Notes under the pieces: model-generated
Seen by the model: the letters and a program-made list of their open reading frames with translations, nothing else
Told to the model about the DNA's origin: nothing
The model's database searches: none
Part shown: positions 49,183 through 61,060 of the stretch, piece after piece
Layout: each line of letters opens with the position of its first letter
Numbering within the stretch: position 1 is the first letter of the stretch
Origin: Panorpa germanica
Lineage: Eukaryota; Arthropoda; Insecta; Mecoptera; Panorpidae
NCBI GenBank assembly: GCA_963678705.1
Contig: OY783203.1
Span: forward strand, 30,610,535-30,674,534
Reading direction: 5' to 3'
Length of the DNA stretch: 64,000 nucleotides
Translations under genes and position numbers: made by a program

Positions 49183-52100
49183 ATGAACAACGAGCCACCT
49201 GACTCCGGCAGGAGCAATGAGGAGTCGAGAAACTCAAGACCTTTTGCTGCCAGAAATAGGGTGAATAGAATAATTAGTTTTTGTATTCATTTAACATAAA
49301 CATTTCATTTAATACGAGTATAATCATAACACGAATACTTTTGTATTGACAATAGTCAATAGAGATATACCAGTTCAGATTTTGTTATATAAATACAAGA
49401 CTAGTGGATATTTTGATTGTTTATTATAAAAAACGAGTTCTATTCTTCTTAAAAGTAAATAATAATTTTGTTTGTTGAATATTTCTTGTCTTAGTTTATT
49501 ATATTAATATTATCGGTATGATATATATTTTTAATTAAAATGGATTTTATGAAATTTGTCTTGGTATGTACAATAGTTTCATAAACGATATTGTGCAAAA
49601 AATCATGTTCATTAAAATCTCATATTTATTAAATAACATGTTAAAAAATAGTACATGTATCATTACGTTTAAAATAAAATTTCCAGATATTGTTAATTTA
49701 TTGATTAAAATTTTATTGTTTTATCAATTTTTAGTCGAGCTTCAAAGGGAAACCTCTCACTAGAAGTCATGCTATGCGTGAAAGCACCTCTCCTCCACAA
49801 TCTCCTGCACTACCTGAACATTTCAATCAACAAACAACGAAATCTTATGAATCCTTTAATAATATATTGGTTGGAGCAAATGAATCAACAAAATGCATTT
49901 CCCTAGAAAATTCAGAACCTGCTACGCCACGCATTTCGCTCCACCAAGAAAACACAATATCTACATCAGCAAGAGACGTTGCTCGTAAAAAGCAGCATAA
50001 ACAAAGTCAAGGCAATATTCACGTACAATCAAGTAGCACTGCTTCTGAATCTATTAAACCAAATCAAATTGAAAGTGGTAGTAATCATGAAACAGACTCT
50101 TTCGCTGTCGGTAACTCAAATTTTAAAACTAGCAATAAATTTATAAATAATTATAAAAACACAAGTGATAATCAAAGTGATAACAACAAAAATACTAGTC
50201 CTCATATACCGAGACGTAGTGATAGTGTAGCAAAAAACATCAATGAAAACAATAACTCAGCATGTCCAACAAAACTTAAAGAAAATATTTCTTCTTGCAT
50301 ATGTGAAAATAAAGTTATTCGCAATCAAAGTGACTATTTGATGGAACAATTAGTTCCAAAAATTAATTCAATAAAAAATAGTGATATAAGTAGTGAAATT
50401 TCTGATTACCCAATAAATAATGGATGTGGTCAAAAGTCCTGCAATTTGCAATCTACTACCGCTGATACTCAACCACTGAAACAAGGTTTTCAAATTAGTA
50501 TTAATTATTTTCAAAATACGTGAATGTACATAATATACCAAATATTTATTAAATTCCTACTTATCAATGCATAATTAACCAGGTGTTATTTTATCTAATT
50601 CGTTTAAACCGGAAGCTAATATATTCGAGAAAAATAGTGTTGATGTTGTTCCAAAAAGACCTAGAAAAAGATTTGTCTTAAATACCTTATAACAAGTTAC
50701 AATACAAATTTATATAACACTTTATAAGAAAGATAGAGTCTGATAGATAAACTATTGAAAAATATACAAAAAATTTGTTTAATTATATTACAGGAGTTAA
50801 TATATTGTATAGTTGTAATTAAGAGAAGCACAACATAATAACTCCTGGAGTAATTACTAAAGAATCTGATGAGAGAATAGAACGAAAGTATTTATTATTT
50901 TTAATATGTATTACAGAATCTGATACTCAAGCGATAGAGGCCTCAGGAACAGACCTTGTTAATTTCATATCTAATACACTAAATAAAAATGCGAAAGATA
51001 GATTGACCATGATGCGCATCGAAAAAGAACTTATTAGTCTTGCTAAAAATAAACAGTAAGGCAGTATAATAGTACCTGCTATTATATTTTATTATTGAAG
51101 AGAAATACATATAAGAAAGAATATTGTCATTTTAATGTAACAAATGTATGTTTTCTTTTAGACAATCGCACCACAAGTTTCCACCTATGTCTTCATATAA
51201 CCGAATGCTAGTCCACCGATGCGCAGCATTTTTTGGTATGGAACATAATATTGATGTTTCACAACAGTGTGTCATTGTTACCACAAACAAAGGTTCTCGT
51301 CTTCCTGATGTTCGTTTTCGAGAATTTGTAAAAGATAACTTATCTTTTGAAGAACCGAAGAAGTAAAATCTATAAACGCTTTTTAAAAAATATATTATAT
51401 ATCTTTATTAGACTAGTTTAATCATATTTTTAATTTAAGATCTATTCTGAAACGTGATACTCATAGTTTTGATGATGCACGTACACATTTATGTTGTCCT
51501 GATCGACATTTAGGTATGGATAATCGTCGCTCAAAAAGTTTTGAAGAAAGGGAAGAAGCTTACGAAAAAGCAAGACAAAGAATTTTTCGGGAGGTTGTAA
51601 TTTTTTATTATAAAAGTCAATATATTTACTACATTATAGATTTACTATAAATGATTGCAATAATTAATTGTTTATATATTTATTTCAGAATGAAACAGAT
51701 TCGCTCGATGATTTACCCTATCCTTGGTCTAGTACTGAGAGCCCAGATTCTGGATCAAATTTTGCAAACGAAATGCAAACGCCATTTAAACTTTTAAAAG
51801 TAATATTTACCTCATAAATAAATTTGATGTTATTGTTTTAAATAATTTAATTAAAATAATACAATGCTTGTTAGGTACAATCACTAGAGACTCGTAGCAG
51901 CTTAGGTAGACCAGCGGTTAGTAAAAGTTTTAGTTTCGGAGGTTACGGAGGACCTCCAAATACTGTTCTTTTACGTGGAGATAGTATAAATTCTACAAAA
52001 AGTGCTGGGCCAAGGTTACTCACAAAGCAAGGTAAGTTGTTTATAACTTTATAAATAATGCTTTATTAAAATATCAGTAATCTTGATTCAATTAATTGCT

Positions 52101-54698
52101 ATTAGATTCTGTAGGAAGCAGTAGTACACCATGGCGCCTATCACCATCTAGTTCAGGTTACAAAACTCAGTCCATAAGATCGGAATCTATTACTCCATCT
52201 CCTACAGGTATTACCTATGTCTATACATGTTACGTAATTTATTGAACTTACCGATACTGATAAATCGAACTAAAATAAACTATCAATATATGAACATAGG
52301 AATGAATTGCCGAACACCGGATCCAGAGATGTCATCACCTCCTGCTTCTGTTGTTTGGGCTGTAACTGACATGGCAAGTGTACCTAAAGGCAGTGTACTT
52401 ATTGATCCATCGGTAACTTGTATTTACTTGCTTTAAGTTTTATTAACTTAAAGTTTAGAAAAACAAGACTTTTGTTACAATATTTTATATATTATAAATA
52501 TTTTTAGACTGGTCAGCCGATAATAAATGGTGATGGGAGCCTTTACCATTATGATCCCCATAATTTACCGTCCACAACTTCAAAACTAAGTGAAAAACCA
52601 CAAATACTAAAAAGAAATAATTTAGATAAGTCAAAATCTTGTAAGAATCCGGAAGACGAAAATCTAATGAAATCGTTAGTGAATGGTATCACACGGTTCA
52701 ATGGGCCTTTACCGACTGAGCCAGATTCAATACCTACCGATAAATCTGTATTCTCAACAGATCAAACAGTTTATATGAATCAGAATATTACTGATAGGAA
52801 TTCAACCCCTAGAAAAAGAGAACAACAAAATATTGAAAACGATAATAATGAATCTAAATATTTTGTCGAAGAAAAAACTATGCCATTAATGTCGCCGACC
52901 GATTGTGTTAAACTACCTACTGATATTAAAACGGAGGAAGATAATATCGCTGAAGTAGAAAACAAATTTCAATGCATAACGGTAGAAGATGAATCTCAAT
53001 TAAATAATGCTGACGCTAACATTTACCACGAAGCTGTTTCACATGTTGAAGAAATCAATGAATCCATTGAACCATCTACCAATACATCCAATGAAGATAA
53101 TAAAGTAACAAACTCATCAGGCCCAGATGCTCAAATTGTTCAATATCCTAGATTTGCTCATGGAAATTTACAACATTATCCAATACAGGAAATTGACCTA
53201 CGACAGGTACATAATGCTAACTAAATATTTAAAACGTACATGTTTATATTTAACTAAAAATTGTTTTTTTATAGAATGCGAGTCCTGCGGTGTACAATAA
53301 TCATTACGAACCACAATCACTACCCATAACTGCAATAACTCAAGTTATGGATCCTTCAGTTCCTATGGGACCAGCGATTTTACCGTATGCCACCCCTGCA
53401 CCACATCAACCTATCAATCAAATACGTCCCTTACAATATACAAATCCACCATTAACATATACTTATTACACTCCACCTGTTAACTACCAACATCCTCATA
53501 TGCCTTTTAATTCAAATGTATACACAGATCCAATATATCAAGCTCCGCCTCCACCAAGTAACATAGTTTACACCGGACAAAATATTCCTCAATTAATTTA
53601 TCAACAGATGCCAAGTATCCCTATTGTTTATCAGCATCCAAATTATATGGTAACGGGAAATAATACAAATCATTCATATGTACCACCGACGACATATCAA
53701 CAGACACCTATATGGCCTCCTACCCAACCAACTCCGCCACATTACTGGCCACAACCACGTACTTATGGTTATTACTTATCGAATACAATGCAACTTCCTC
53801 CTACTGCTCCTTCATGTCCATGCCCTGCAGAACCACCTAGACCAAACTCTGGTAGTGCTCCAAGAACTTCTTATGGTAAGTTAATCTAATACCATTACCA
53901 CTTATAAAATGTTATCTATTTATAACAACCATTTAACATTTTTATGTATTAGGTCATATAAACGCTCGCACTAGGTCTGGCTCGATTGGCAGCAATGTCA
54001 GCCGTTCTACAAATATGTTCAACTCTCCTAGACATAGTATTAGTCGGTCTTCTCGTGATAATCAATCTCCAGGAACTGCACAAGGATTTCCCCGTTCAAC
54101 AGAAAATTCTCGCATCATTTACTATAATGCTGATTACTCTCATGCTGGTATGAGACCTCAGCAGCCAATTTCTGTGAGTATTTATCCATTACATTATTAC
54201 GTAGATTTTTGAAACATAACATTTATATAGAAATGTATCTTTTGTAGGATTACAATGCTCATGTACAAATTGTGGCAATGACTGCATCTTCAATAGTGCC
54301 AACAACCACAATAAGGACACCGCCTCCAGTTCCAGAGAGATCGGAAGGATACAGGCCATTATATTACCCGACATACCAGGGATTCGTCCCGTCTAATAGC
54401 AATCATTGCAACAGTAGTACAGGTAAGTTATTCATTTATTTTCGTTACTTTACTTAATATTTATGTTAATGCAATTAAAATTAATTGTTGCAGCCTGTAT
54501 TACAGCAAGTTCTTCACATCCTTCTCCTCTAACCAACTCTCGTGTTAGAACCTTAAGGTATCCTTTCAAATTGATTTGATATAAATAATTTTTTGTTTGT
54601 TCAAAATTAATTAATTTAATTGCTAATATTTTTAAATTTGTTTTAGAAAACATCCACCACCACGATATAATAACAATCGTCTACATAAAAAAGATTAG
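49183..54698 (+). CDS. enc: encore / R3HDM-like R3H-SUZ domain protein, multi-exon
   Basis: Spliced gene for a large cytoplasmic RNA-binding protein of the encore (fly) / R3HDM1-2 and ARPP21 (vertebrate) family. Coding exons with GT-AG borders and matching phases: 49183-49260, 49735-50485, about 50583-50685, an exon ending 51055, 51162-51362 (R3H), 51440-51593 (SUZ), 51689-51799, 51875-52031, 52106-52207, 52300-52412, 52508-53206, 53275-53875, 53953-54173, 54248-54422, 54494-54557 and 54647-54698 (stop TAG). The product is about 1,270 residues. The N-terminal exons are Ser/Asn-rich and look disordered. The large exon at 53275 is Pro/Tyr/Gln-rich, as is usual C-terminal to SUZ. The start ATG follows an acceptor at 49170, so a noncoding leader exon lies upstream. 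Family knowledge: single-stranded RNA binding; fly encore acts in oogenesis. The borders of exons 3 and 4 are unresolved: exon 3 runs into a stop unless a weak donor is used, and a splice-like 29-base stretch in exon 4 reads through in frame. Confidence 0.9.
51162..51362 (+). CDS. enc: R3H-domain exon of the encore-like gene
   Basis: This internal exon encodes the R3H domain. The defining Arg-x3-His reads RMLVH, followed by [13 protein letters not shown], and then a beta segment with [14 protein letters not shown] and the basic tail VRFREFV. The upstream exon, ending at 51055 (leucine-rich helix [10 protein letters not shown]), is the conserved helical run-in seen in R3HDM proteins. The exon enters in phase 2 (CA|A = Gln) and leaves after AA, which joins to the SUZ exon at 51440. 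In this family R3H binds single-stranded nucleic acid, with the Arg and His on the contact face; both are intact here. Confidence 0.93.
51440..51593 (+). CDS. enc: SUZ-domain exon of the encore-like gene
   Basis: The exon immediately 3' of R3H encodes [12 protein letters not shown], then a short Cys-containing linker ([12 protein letters not shown]), then [20 protein letters not shown]. The last part is the charged SUZ motif that accompanies R3H in encore and R3HDM proteins and is linked to RNA binding. The acceptor is at 51438-51439 and the donor at 51594. The next exon (51689-51799) continues with the acidic [19 protein letters not shown] segment. Confidence 0.88.
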
Positions 54699-55650
54699 TG
54701 CTTTTGGGCATTTCAATTTTGTATGTGTATAAGTCTGTGTTTTTAAATTTCGAACGTGTACAAGTATAAATTGCGTATAAATAAATATATATATATATAC
54801 ATATATATACAATATAAATAATATATAAATAAATAAATATATATATATATATATATATAAGTATATATGTATAAATAAATATATATATATATATATATAA
54901 GAATATATGTATAAATGTATATATATATATATGTATGAATATATATATGTATATATATGTATAAATATATATATGTATAAATATGTATAAATGTATATAT
55001 ATATGTATAAATGTATATATATGTATAAATATATATATATGTATAAATATATATATATATAATTATATATATATATATATACGAACGATTTTGACAAATA
55101 TTAATGTTTATAGCTACCAAAAGAGCAGCTTCAATGTTTACCAAAAAGTATCTATTCTTACAAATCTAATTTGTAATCCAACTGTTATTTATGTTATACC
55201 AAAATATTTATTGAAATATAACGAAAATATTACATTGTTGCTATTATTTGAAATTTAAAACAATTTAAGTTTATATATTTTTAAATAAAATAAGTTATCT
55301 TAAACAAAATTGTTCTCTTATTATGTTGTTAATTATATATTTATTTTTATTTTAGTTTGTCTTAGAAAATTTCCAATTACATCTATCCATTCTCATTTTG
55401 CTGCATCGACAAGGACTGTTTAGGATTAGGCGATATATTATGTTACAACAAAATATTCAAATCTTCAAGATATTTAAAAGAAAGAATTATTTCCCAAAAA
55501 TAAACGCAACTAATGAAGATAATTTTAATGTGACAAATCCCGAACTGATGGTGCCGCTGTTCCATTTATAGCATGACGTCGAATTTGAAAAATTGATATA
55601 CCGTTATACAATACTTACATCAAATCAATAAAGGTACAAAATAAATAACC
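54699..55650 (+). other. Probable 3' UTR / downstream flank of the encore-like gene, with a long AT microsatellite
   Basis: After the TAG stop comes a 3' flank without coding sequence. It holds a 300-base imperfect (TA)n / GTATAAATATATA array at about 54781-55080. Candidate AATAAA polyadenylation signals occur near 55284, 55503 and 55625; which is used cannot be told. Open frames across the array are low-complexity Tyr-Ile runs and not genes. Confidence 0.5.
54781..55080. repeat. Compound AT-rich microsatellite
   Basis: Tandem TA repeats alternate with the interrupted unit GTATAAATATATA for about 300 bases. The array is self-complementary on a single strand. If the encore-like transcript extends past 55,100 it would carry this array. 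Confidence 0.9.
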
Positions 55651-57490
55651 AAAAATATTATTTACACTACTCGTTACACTATACGTTTTTAATTAGAGAT
55701 AAAATACAGAACTGCAAAATAAAAACGTAGACCTAATCTGCTTTATTTTAATATAGAAATTAATATTTACAAATATTCCTTTTCCTAGGTTTTACCGAAG
55801 TTAAACTATAATATTTGTAAGATAGTGTTTATCTGAAGTTAATATTTTCCACTTTAATGTAACATATAATAAAGAGATTGGGAAGAGTAAAAATTTCATT
55901 TGCGAGTATGTAGATTTCGAAACAGCTTCGACAAGTATAAATAAGTTTATTCAAACGCTATTGTTTAAATAAACTTCAAATATAATAAATTTGTTATCGA
56001 AATTTTAATCTAGATCATTGTGACGAGTTGTCTTAATGCTTTACAGCGATCTTAGAGTTTATTTATCAAATCAGTGGTGTTGCACCAGAGTTCCAAGACA
56101 GCCTACAAACCTTATATAGTCGCAATAAATGCATTTAAATAAAATTTAAGAAAAAGCACAAACAAAAGTTATTTTTTAAAATGTAATATATTTAACGGTT
56201 CTTTTTTATAAGGTACAAGAATTATTTTTTGTCGTGCTAAATACATATATATTTTAATGTGCAATTTACTTACTTAAAGAAGTTAAAGAACAATAATTTG
56301 CACACAACACAAATTTTAATAATAGAAATTACATGAATATATATAATCATTTTCTTCAGTTTTCTCTTACAATTCTACTCATGTTTACTTTAATAATATT
56401 TCTATTTCAAATAACATCAATTCTATATATAGTTTACAACAAATAACTTGTTTTTCAAAAGAACGTTTTTATAGCTAACATGACTCATGCACAGGACGAA
56501 TTGGCCCATTGAACAAGGGTTTATAAGAGTTTATCTTGCCAACCATTTTGCGCTTCTACCAGCCAATCTGCCGCCGCTAATGCAGTAAGTTATACCTTGA
56601 TTTTCGCCATTAATTTTAAATTTATTCTTAAGATACTAATGCATTACTTTAATAAAAGTCAATAAATATTTCAATTTTAAATATCAAAAAAATTATAACT
56701 GAAAAAAATAATGTTTCCATATCTAAAATGCTTCTTGCATAGGTAGGAACTTTTCTGGCTAAATGACAAGACTGCCCTGGTAATAAATGTCCAAATTAAA
56801 AATGGTGTTGTTTTTATGTTGGAAAAATTCTTACTTGAAAGTTCACCTAATCAATTGAAGTAAGCTTACTAAGGGCCAATCCGTCCCAGATCCTGCAATT
56901 GATTCCGTCTTCGCACCGTTAATTTTCAATTTAACTCAGTTCTGTTACATTTTTTTAAAAACAGCTGTTAAAAATACAAATGAAAAAATATGCTATATTG
57001 TAATTGAAAGAAAACAACATACCTAACAGATTTTTAAAAACTGTAAGCAGAGTGTGATTTACACAAATTCAATCAATGCGCTACACAAATCAAATACAGA
57101 GCAATTGGGTATTTTTATAAAAAAAAGACCCATTAATCAAGAAATGTTTTTTATAGCGACGGTGAAGCTTACTTGTATCATTTATAGAAATAGAAATCTA
57201 AAAAATCTTCACTTAAGTCCAACAAATTGAAAATCGCCATATCTGGAATTTCAAGTAATTCAAGACAGTGATATATAAAATATGATATCTTTGATCTGGT
57301 TAAATAAAAACGCTTATAACATAATTTATTTACCAGTACTTAACAAAATTCGTAACTTGAATATTCTTGAAATTCAAAGGCGAAGGTGCATTGTATATAA
57401 TACGCCATTCATATTATTTGTAGAGTTCTGTATAGGTGTATAGACATAACTTGTTTTATGTAATTAATCTCTTGTTCCAGTTGTTTTATT
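55651..57490. other. Intergenic between two convergent genes
   Basis: Lies between the 3' ends of the encore-like gene (+) and the chromoshadow gene (-). Very AT-rich; a similar pair of small segments near 56500-56590 and 56870-56930 (GGCCAAT..., TTTTCGCC/TTCGCACCGTTAATTTTCAA wording) may be a decayed duplicate. No gene seen. Confidence 0.4.
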
Positions 57491-59559
57491 TTAAAATTCT
57501 TGGAGATGCAAATGTTCTTCATAAAATCCAATTACAAGTTGCGGCCACTTTATGTTTGCTTCTTTTGCAGGGACAACTGATGGCTTTTCCACATTCTTAA
57601 ATTTTATAACAAACAATAGTTCTGGATCATCAGTTGCACCTAGAAAAATAAAATAATATGTTTATATAAAAACTTATCAAAATATATTGAATTTTATTTA
57701 TTAAATAATATCTATCTTAAATATGTATAAATCAAAGAATGAGGTAAGAACTTTACTTAATAAAGATGTTAATCCTCCTGTAGTGTTTTTTAATATAATT
57801 CTAAAATAGGTATTTTAATAATAAGTAGAATATACTAACCAAGAATCTTCTCCGGTTCCAAGGCATCCTCATCATACTCCTTCCTTGGTCTGCGTTTTCT
57901 ATTTGAAGGGAATGTTATGAAACTTATAGTCTGCTTCTTTTCCTGAGGCTAAATATATTTAAATTTGTAGAGAAACATTTCATATTTAAAATAAAAATAT
58001 AACAAAACTTGCAAAGTTATAAATTATACTAGCTTTTACCCCCGTCGCAAGCGACGTTTGTTTTTTGTGTGTGGCTTGAATTTGGAATACAGCAAAAAAG
58101 GGCTCACTTTTTTTCCAGTTTTTCCAAAATTACGGGTTTCCAGGAAATTCATAGAAAAATACAGAGACGCCAAAAGTTTTAGAATTTTTTCTCTTTAAAG
58201 TCTTTAAAGTCTCTTTTAAAGCCCAGAGTTTACCCCCGTCTTTTTGGCGTGTATGATATTGACGCAGATGCAGATATCTGCATACTAAATTTCAGGTTTT
58301 TATTTATATTTTAGCATTAGTACCTCCCACAAACCTCCGCTACTGAACGAGTTTGTCAAATTTTAGCACGGGGATCTATTTTGTTTGTATCTAAGAACAT
58401 ATATTTTAAACTATAGCCTTTCATCTCTATATATTTTATATTTCTGGTTTTTGGCCCCCAGCGCCCGCCGCCACTGGAAATTTGCAATTTTGTTTAATTT
58501 TCCTTTAATTACTATCTATATAGGGCCTATGTTCCAAATTTCAACGTTCTAGCTCTATTGCGACATTGCCCCCAAAAAATCACGCCGCTACTGAATTAAA
58601 ATTTTGGTAATCCAATTATTGGCAAACATGCGCAATTAGTGTTTTAATACATACCCTAAGTTTAAATACTACTTTTTCAATATTTCCAGCTTTTACTGTC
58701 TCAACTCCCGCCGCCACTGGAAATTTAGGGCTGTTAATTTTTTTTCATTAATTACTGTCTACAGCGAGCCTACATATTAAATTTGAACATCCTAACTCTA
58801 TTCTAACATTGCCCCCGGAAATTTGCGCCGCTACTGAACTCAAATTTCAAATTTCCAACTATCGGCAAATGTGCACAATTATGATCTCAATACACATACT
58901 AAATTTCAGTTTTTCATCTTTTCTAGTTCGTCAGATATTTGCAAAAGTATTTTTTCAAATTTTCCAGTTTTTCCAAAATTACGGGTTTCCAGGAAATTCA
59001 GGGAAAAATCCGGGGACGCCAAAAGTCTTAGAATTTTTTTCTCTACGAAATAGCAAACTTTCAAAAACATTGACGGAGCCGTTTTCATTCTACCATACGA
59101 ATTTCAGCAACAAACAAACATATAAACATATAAACATATAAACATATAAATATACACCTGGGACATTATAATATATGATTTGTCTTAAATTTACATCTTA
59201 AAAAGATTCATTATTTTCAGATATAATAAATTTTTATTACTAATTAAGAAAGGGACTAACAAGAGGTGCCATTTAAATCAACAGAGAACTGAATATTTTT
59301 GTGAAAACATGTGGTGACATTTTTATTTTAATTTAAAGTACAAACTCGTTAGTAATGAGACACAATATCTACCAAATATCACCGCAATGATGCTTCTATG
59401 TTGACAACTCAAAAATAGTGCGAAGTAAGAAACGACACTATATAATGTCATATGTAAAATAAAACAGGAAATATGGTGTTAAGATGTTTATCTTAAGTAA
59501 GTAGTATAATATCTTACAGGGTCTTCAGATCCTCCTCCCCCCTTGCTGTTGCTACTCAT
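57491..59559 (-). CDS. HP1-like stand-alone chromoshadow-domain protein (99 aa)
   Basis: Three coding exons on the minus strand: 59518-59559 (14 codons), 57840-57948, and 57491-57639 (stop 57491-57493). All have GT-AG borders and compatible phases (0, then 1), giving exactly 99 codons. Residues 1-30 are a Gly/Ser and Lys-rich lead. Residues 31-37 (RKRRPRK) are a basic, NLS-like patch. Residues 44-97 form a chromoshadow domain: LEPEKILGATD, then VPAKEANIKWPQ, then LVIGFYEE. HP1 proteins use this domain to dimerise and to bind PxVxL peptides in heterochromatin. No chromodomain is found; canonical HP1 is about 170-240 aa with a chromodomain first. The dimer-interface Ile (I87) is kept. The aromatic Trp expected nine residues later is Leu96. 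The start is the first ATG after an acceptor (59562-59563), and candidate upstream exons are out of frame with it. An AATAAA overlaps the bases just after the stop. Confidence 0.82.
57957..59517 (-). other. Intron 1 of the chromoshadow gene, filled by repeat
   Basis: This 1.5 kb intron lies between coding exons 1 and 2. Most of it (58028-59180) is one long or composite copy of the hairpin-start dispersed repeat described in separate entries. No chromodomain or other coding exon was seen in it on the minus strand. Confidence 0.7.
58028..59180 (+). repeat. Hairpin-start dispersed repeat, copy E, long or composite
   Basis: ACTAGCTTTTACCCCCGTCG then CAAGCGACG (hairpin intact), with a second start-like AGAGTTTACCCCCGTC at 58225. 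Three ladder-like blocks containing CGCCGCTACTGAA / CCGCCACTGGAAATTT alternate before the usual 3' half (ACGGGTTTCCAGGAAATTCA) and end GGGACATTATAATATATGAT. It fills most of intron 1 of the chromoshadow gene, on the opposite strand. Confidence 0.75.
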
Positions 59560-59689
59560 GTTCTGAAAACAATGAAAACGATATATAATAAATGCTATTC
59601 TGATAAATACAATTCTGTTTAAGTTAGCTCACTAGTGCACAGGTATTTTTTTCGGAGACTGTGCCTCAATGCATGTAAACTTTTAAATA

Positions 59690-59902
59690 CAGTTCAAATT
59701 TCGAGAGATCAGCAATCACACATGCTTAAAACAGGCTATAAGAGCCGTATAAATTCGGGATGCAATAGTGAACTTTATCTTATTCGTTCCTATTTGCATT
59801 ATAGAAAAATTAGTAAGACAGTGATTTTCATTCTGTCGTAGGTTTATACGGTACAACTTGTTTTAAGTATGAACTGCCGCCGAACTCTCGTAATTTGAAC
59901 TA
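59690..59902. mobile_element. Tc1/mariner-type MITE, copy 2, 213 bp
   Basis: CAGTTCAAATTTCGAGAG at left, CTCTCGTAATTTGAACTA at right, TA on each side (59688-59689, 59903-59904). The core matches copy 1 (TTTATCTTATTCGTT, ATTATAGAAAAAT). It lies between the first coding exon of the chromoshadow gene and its candidate leader exons. Confidence 0.75.
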
Positions 59903-60945
59903 TACATAGCCTTGGCATATATGCCAAGTTGTGATATCTATCCAGCATAGTTAAAAACATATCAACTCTAAACCTTTATATCTCTTTAACTAACTGGTCA
60001 AACAATCTAAAAAAACAGTCAAAACTTTCCTAATTTATTTCTCTATATATAACAGGTTTTTTTTTTAAATCTGTACTGCCATTTATGCCTTTTTAATGTA
60101 ATAGGCCTCCTGCATGTAAAATATGCGCACTTTAATTATTAATATCTCGCTTTATAGATAGTCAAAACATTTGAAATTTTGTAATTAAATTAGGTTAACT
60201 TACATCATATTTAAATTTGATCAATTTTGTAGAATTGGTTTTTTCTAGTGAACTACCCTAAAGTATTGTGCCACATATTATTTTTCTCGACGTAACAATA
60301 TATACAAAAACAGAGTTCAAATGCTATTCAATACCGGTAAGCACAAAACATGAACCTTAACCTTTTTATAAACAAAACCTAGTAATATTTAACCTAAAAA
60401 AGTTTAAATAAATATACTTGAAAACTTTAATATATAACGGGGTTCTTAGGATTGTATAAATCTTAATATTTATGATTATGTTAATCGGCAAAAAGGTAGA
60501 TTGATTTAAAAAAAGCAGTACAGGTAACAAAACTTTGTTTTTCAGGTAACATTGTTTACTTAATAGGTAATTTTTGTTATGTTAGATAAACCTCAAATAC
60601 ACGTAACTGTGTTTAGCGGGAAGTAATGACAAACAATTATAGAATATAAAGCAGTTTATAATAAAATATAAAACTCTATATCAACTAATCTAGCTTTATT
60701 GAGGAGAATGAAGATATACTTTCAATAAAAATGCATCTTTTCGTGGAACGCAAAAATAATTCAGATGTCATACGCAGATTGTTGACATTACAGTAGGTTG
60801 ATGTTGTGGCAAAGTATATTATTTACGATAAATCACTTTTAATAACCAATAATAAATTGTTTTTATATATACTTAATAATACAGTTAAATACTTAACTAA
60901 AGTACAATAAAAACCTTCTTTATCCGTGACAATAATATAACTTAC

Positions 60946-61060
60946 CCACTTTGACACTTGTAAATTTTGTAAACGAAATGCAATAGAAAACAGTACAAGA
61001 TTTAGTGTTGCCAGTCATAAGTTTTTTAATTAGAAGATTGGGCGTAGAAAACATAAACAA
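60946..61060 (-). other. Candidate 5' leader exon(s) of the chromoshadow gene
   Basis: Reading the minus strand, AAAGTGG followed by GTAAGT at 60940-60945 is a strong donor. A second donor (CACATG then GTAAGT) lies at about 61250-61255. Either could splice to the acceptor just upstream of the ATG at 59559. A short open frame beginning with ATG lies in each. Joined to the coding exon, both frames hit a TAG within a few codons, so they would be leaders with small upstream ORFs and not extra protein sequence. Transcript data are lacking, so this is inference. Confidence 0.35.

Noticed and set aside
54681-55144. Long Tyr-Ile open frames on the minus strand
   Set aside because: They are translations of the TA/GTATAAATATATA array; low complexity with no domain.
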